Below are positions 61,800 through 64,000 of a stretch of DNA of 64,000 nt, piece after piece. The notes under the pieces are model-generated. The model did no database searches. It saw only the letters and a program-made list of their open reading frames with translations, and was not told where the DNA came from. The translations under genes were made by a program, and so were the position numbers. Location: the NCBI RefSeq assembly GCF_003255815.1, contig NC_037672.1, positions 101,160,523-101,224,522 of the forward strand. The letters run 5' to 3'. The first letter of the stretch is position 1. Every line of letters begins with the position of its first letter. The DNA comes from Theropithecus gelada. Its lineage: Eukaryota > Chordata > Mammalia > Primates > Cercopithecidae.

Positions 61800-63883
61800 A
61801 GTTTAACTAAAAAGATAACATCTGATACTGAAGCACCTATAGGTGCTAGTGCACCTATGATTGAAAATTAGGGAATGATGACCTTTTTACTGGGAAGTTG
61901 GTGCATTTTTATTATCTGCTGAGGCTGTCTCCAATCATGCTAAACATCTCCCCAAGTACTAATCATAATTATTGTCAGTGCTCTTATCACTAAGTTGCAT
62001 ACATTTTGAGAGATGTCCTTAATCCTATTTTCCCCATATGCCCCATTTTTTAAAATGACATATTAGAAATGCCTGTGCATAATTATTACTAATATTTCTT
62101 TTTTGTGAATGAGAAAACTGAATAACACAGAAGTAATTTGAACCTTAATTGGCAGAGCCAGGATTAAAATTTAGGTATTTCAACAGCAGGGGCTATAGTC
62201 TTAAACACCATGCTCACTGGCATCAATTTAATTGAGAATTCACTGGAAGAGGCCAATGTGGTTTTTCTATGTTGAATCATCACACAGGGTAAAACAGGAT
62301 GAAACAAACAAAAAAACCACCAACAGTTTCTAAAATATCAACAAAATGGAAAATAAAAGATAATACTTTTAAAAATTATTTCTATTTCAATGTATATTTA
62401 ATTTATATTCCATACTAATTAGGTATTTTGAATATCATCACTGATTGTGAGGAAATGGGTTCTTATGTTCCATATTATAAACAAAACACCTATGAGGGTA
62501 TTTCCTTTGATGGCTTCCTTAGTAACCCGAAAATCAGATTTCTAATAGGAATCAAATTGCTTAATAGAAAAAGATGAAAGATTTCTAGTAAACTATAGCC
62601 AAATACCTAATGGTAATATAGTCTAGGGTTTACATAATTATGTGATCAAGGGCAAGAAGTCTCTTTCTCTTCTTTCTCCCTTGTCCTCCATCTCCCTCTC
62701 AACAGAAATTGCAGTCTTAATTTAATAGGTTTATTTTAAGAAAAATCTGTTTTCCAATCTATAGAGTAAATTGGTTTTCGTTTAGTAATGAGGTATGAGA
62801 GAATTGTATTAATTTTGAAACAGCCCTCATGACCTCATTATTTTTGAGGTTTTCTGTGGAAAAACTAAATTCCCAGGTTAGTTGAACCTCTAGATTTAAA
62901 ATTATTTTAGGGCTTCAAAAATGGTTTATGTAAAATAAAATCATATGAAAATTTGAAAATGCTGAAAAAATAAAATGTTAAAAGTCTACATGGATAGTTA
63001 TATTTATAAAGCTTTTAAAAGCTGGGAATTATTTCATCCAATTGAATATAAGTGAGTCTAACCTCAGCCTCTCCTCCTTATAACACTGTTCTCCAGTGAC
63101 GTACAGATACTCCATGTAGTGCTGGAGAGGAGTCACTAGGATGTGGAAGAACATATTGGAACTCTTTCATTATTTTTATTATCTTCTACATGTTCTATAT
63201 TACTGGTGCATATCGTAAAAATTTACATGATATATTAGTAAAGTAGAACAAATGTATAATTTATACCATAATAACCATATATGCATGTATGTGTGTACAT
63301 ACATTGATATTTGCACTGGTGAACTGTTATAAAAGATCTTTACGCTGTGCTTCACTGCCCTGTTTCCTTTCTGCTACCACCATTCCCCAACTACAGAGAA
63401 GGTGGGCATGTTGCTTTCTGTCCCTAGCAGATTTTCCCCTGTTGGCATCAATTACCAGGACTACAATGATGCTGGGGTGACACAAAACTGCATCTACTCT
63501 TGTTTGTACCATCTTTCTGAGTTCCAGTGGTGGTGAGACAAGTGGGGTTTCATTTTATATATACTAACTTTATATTACCTTGGACAATCATGCCTACAAT
63601 TTCCACTTTACATGGCAGACTCTTCATCCAAGCTCATTGTCTTTTACTCCATCTAGCAGGTATTAATCCTTTATTCAGAGGTTTAAAATTATTCCGCTGG
63701 AAGTACTAGACTAATAGACTTATTGATATGTTAGGGGAGGGCAAGTAAAACTATTTTGGAGAAAAAAATCTTGAATAAATCATTATTAAAATAAAAATTT
63801 CTGATCCTAGTCTTTGCAATGTTTACCACTGGCCCTTTCTTGGTTGCTATATTTTGTTACCAGACCATTAGAAAATATCATCT
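61800..63883. other. Intergenic stretch with a MIR
   Basis: Apart from the MIR at 62100-62222 I recognise nothing. The short frames near 63289-63709 have no domain. Confidence 0.4.
62100..62222 (-). repeat. MIR, antisense
   Basis: GTGAATGAGAAAACTGAATA, GGCAGAGCCAGGATTAAAAT and CTTAAACACCATGCTCAC are the reverse of the MIR core and 5' part. Confidence 0.7.
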
Positions 63884-64000
63884 GGGGGGCGGAGCAAGAT
63901 GGCCGAATAGGAACAGCTCCAGTCTCCAACTCCCAGCGCGAGCGACACAGAAGACCGGTGATTTCTGCATTTTCAACTGAGGTACTGGGTTCATCTCACT
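63884..64000 (+). mobile_element. 5' end of a young L1, cut by the window end
   Basis: Starts at GGGGGGCGGAGCAAGATGGC, the first bases of a primate L1 5'UTR, and runs to the window end. Because the very 5' end is present, the element may be full length (about 6 kb) beyond the window. The conserved YY1 site (CAAGATGGCCG at about 63894-63904) that directs L1 transcription start is present. The base pattern fits the L1PA5/monkey-specific L1 age group. Confidence 0.93.

Overview
This is a 64 kb piece of a primate genome, AT-rich and dense in retrotransposons. Alu elements are primate-specific. Two young copies (12621-12925 and 17569-17870) carry base changes I associate with the Old World monkey AluYR lineage, and the receptor exons look almost but not exactly human. 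My best guess is a cercopithecid (macaque, baboon or guenon type); this rests on recognition, not alignment.

The one functional protein-coding gene is TACR3 (neurokinin-3 receptor), on the minus strand. Its TATA-type promoter and 5'UTR lie at about 51.19-50.82 kb, exon 1 at 50273-50820, exon 2 at 5567-5755 and exon 3 at 3568-3718. The three exons join in frame (548 + 189 + 151 nt = 296 codons) and run from the N-terminus through TM5 into the third intracellular loop. The rest of the receptor (TM6, TM7, tail) must lie beyond base 1. Intron 1 is 44.5 kb and intron 2 is 1.85 kb; the window starts inside intron 3.

The first 2.2 kb of the window, inside intron 3 and on the opposite strand, is an intronless retrocopy of calponin-2 (CNN2) mRNA: an open C-terminal coding part (3-557), a 3'UTR carrying an old Alu, and a poly(A) tail. 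A 447-bp perfect-looking repeat on both sides of a single N (position 1023) in its UTR looks like an assembly artefact.

Intron 1 is a layered archive of insertions. It holds MIR and L2-like remnants, a MER1A element inserted in a MIR, old L1 elements in both orientations, a MADE1 inside an L1, a MaLR LTR inside an Alu, a 2.7 kb primate L1 inside an older L1, and a short L1 with an apparent 3' transduction. There is also a short foldback-headed retrocopy of an unknown mRNA and a 40-bp minisatellite. Upstream of TACR3 (51.2-64 kb) I see no gene, only repeats (AluJ, MaLR LTRs, MIR, an Alu monomer). The window ends in the first 117 bases of a young L1 promoter.

I found no undescribed genetic system. 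The most useful points for a second look are the duplicated block around the N, the CNN2 retrocopy in antisense to TACR3, and several insertions whose target-site duplications (TSDs) can be read directly.
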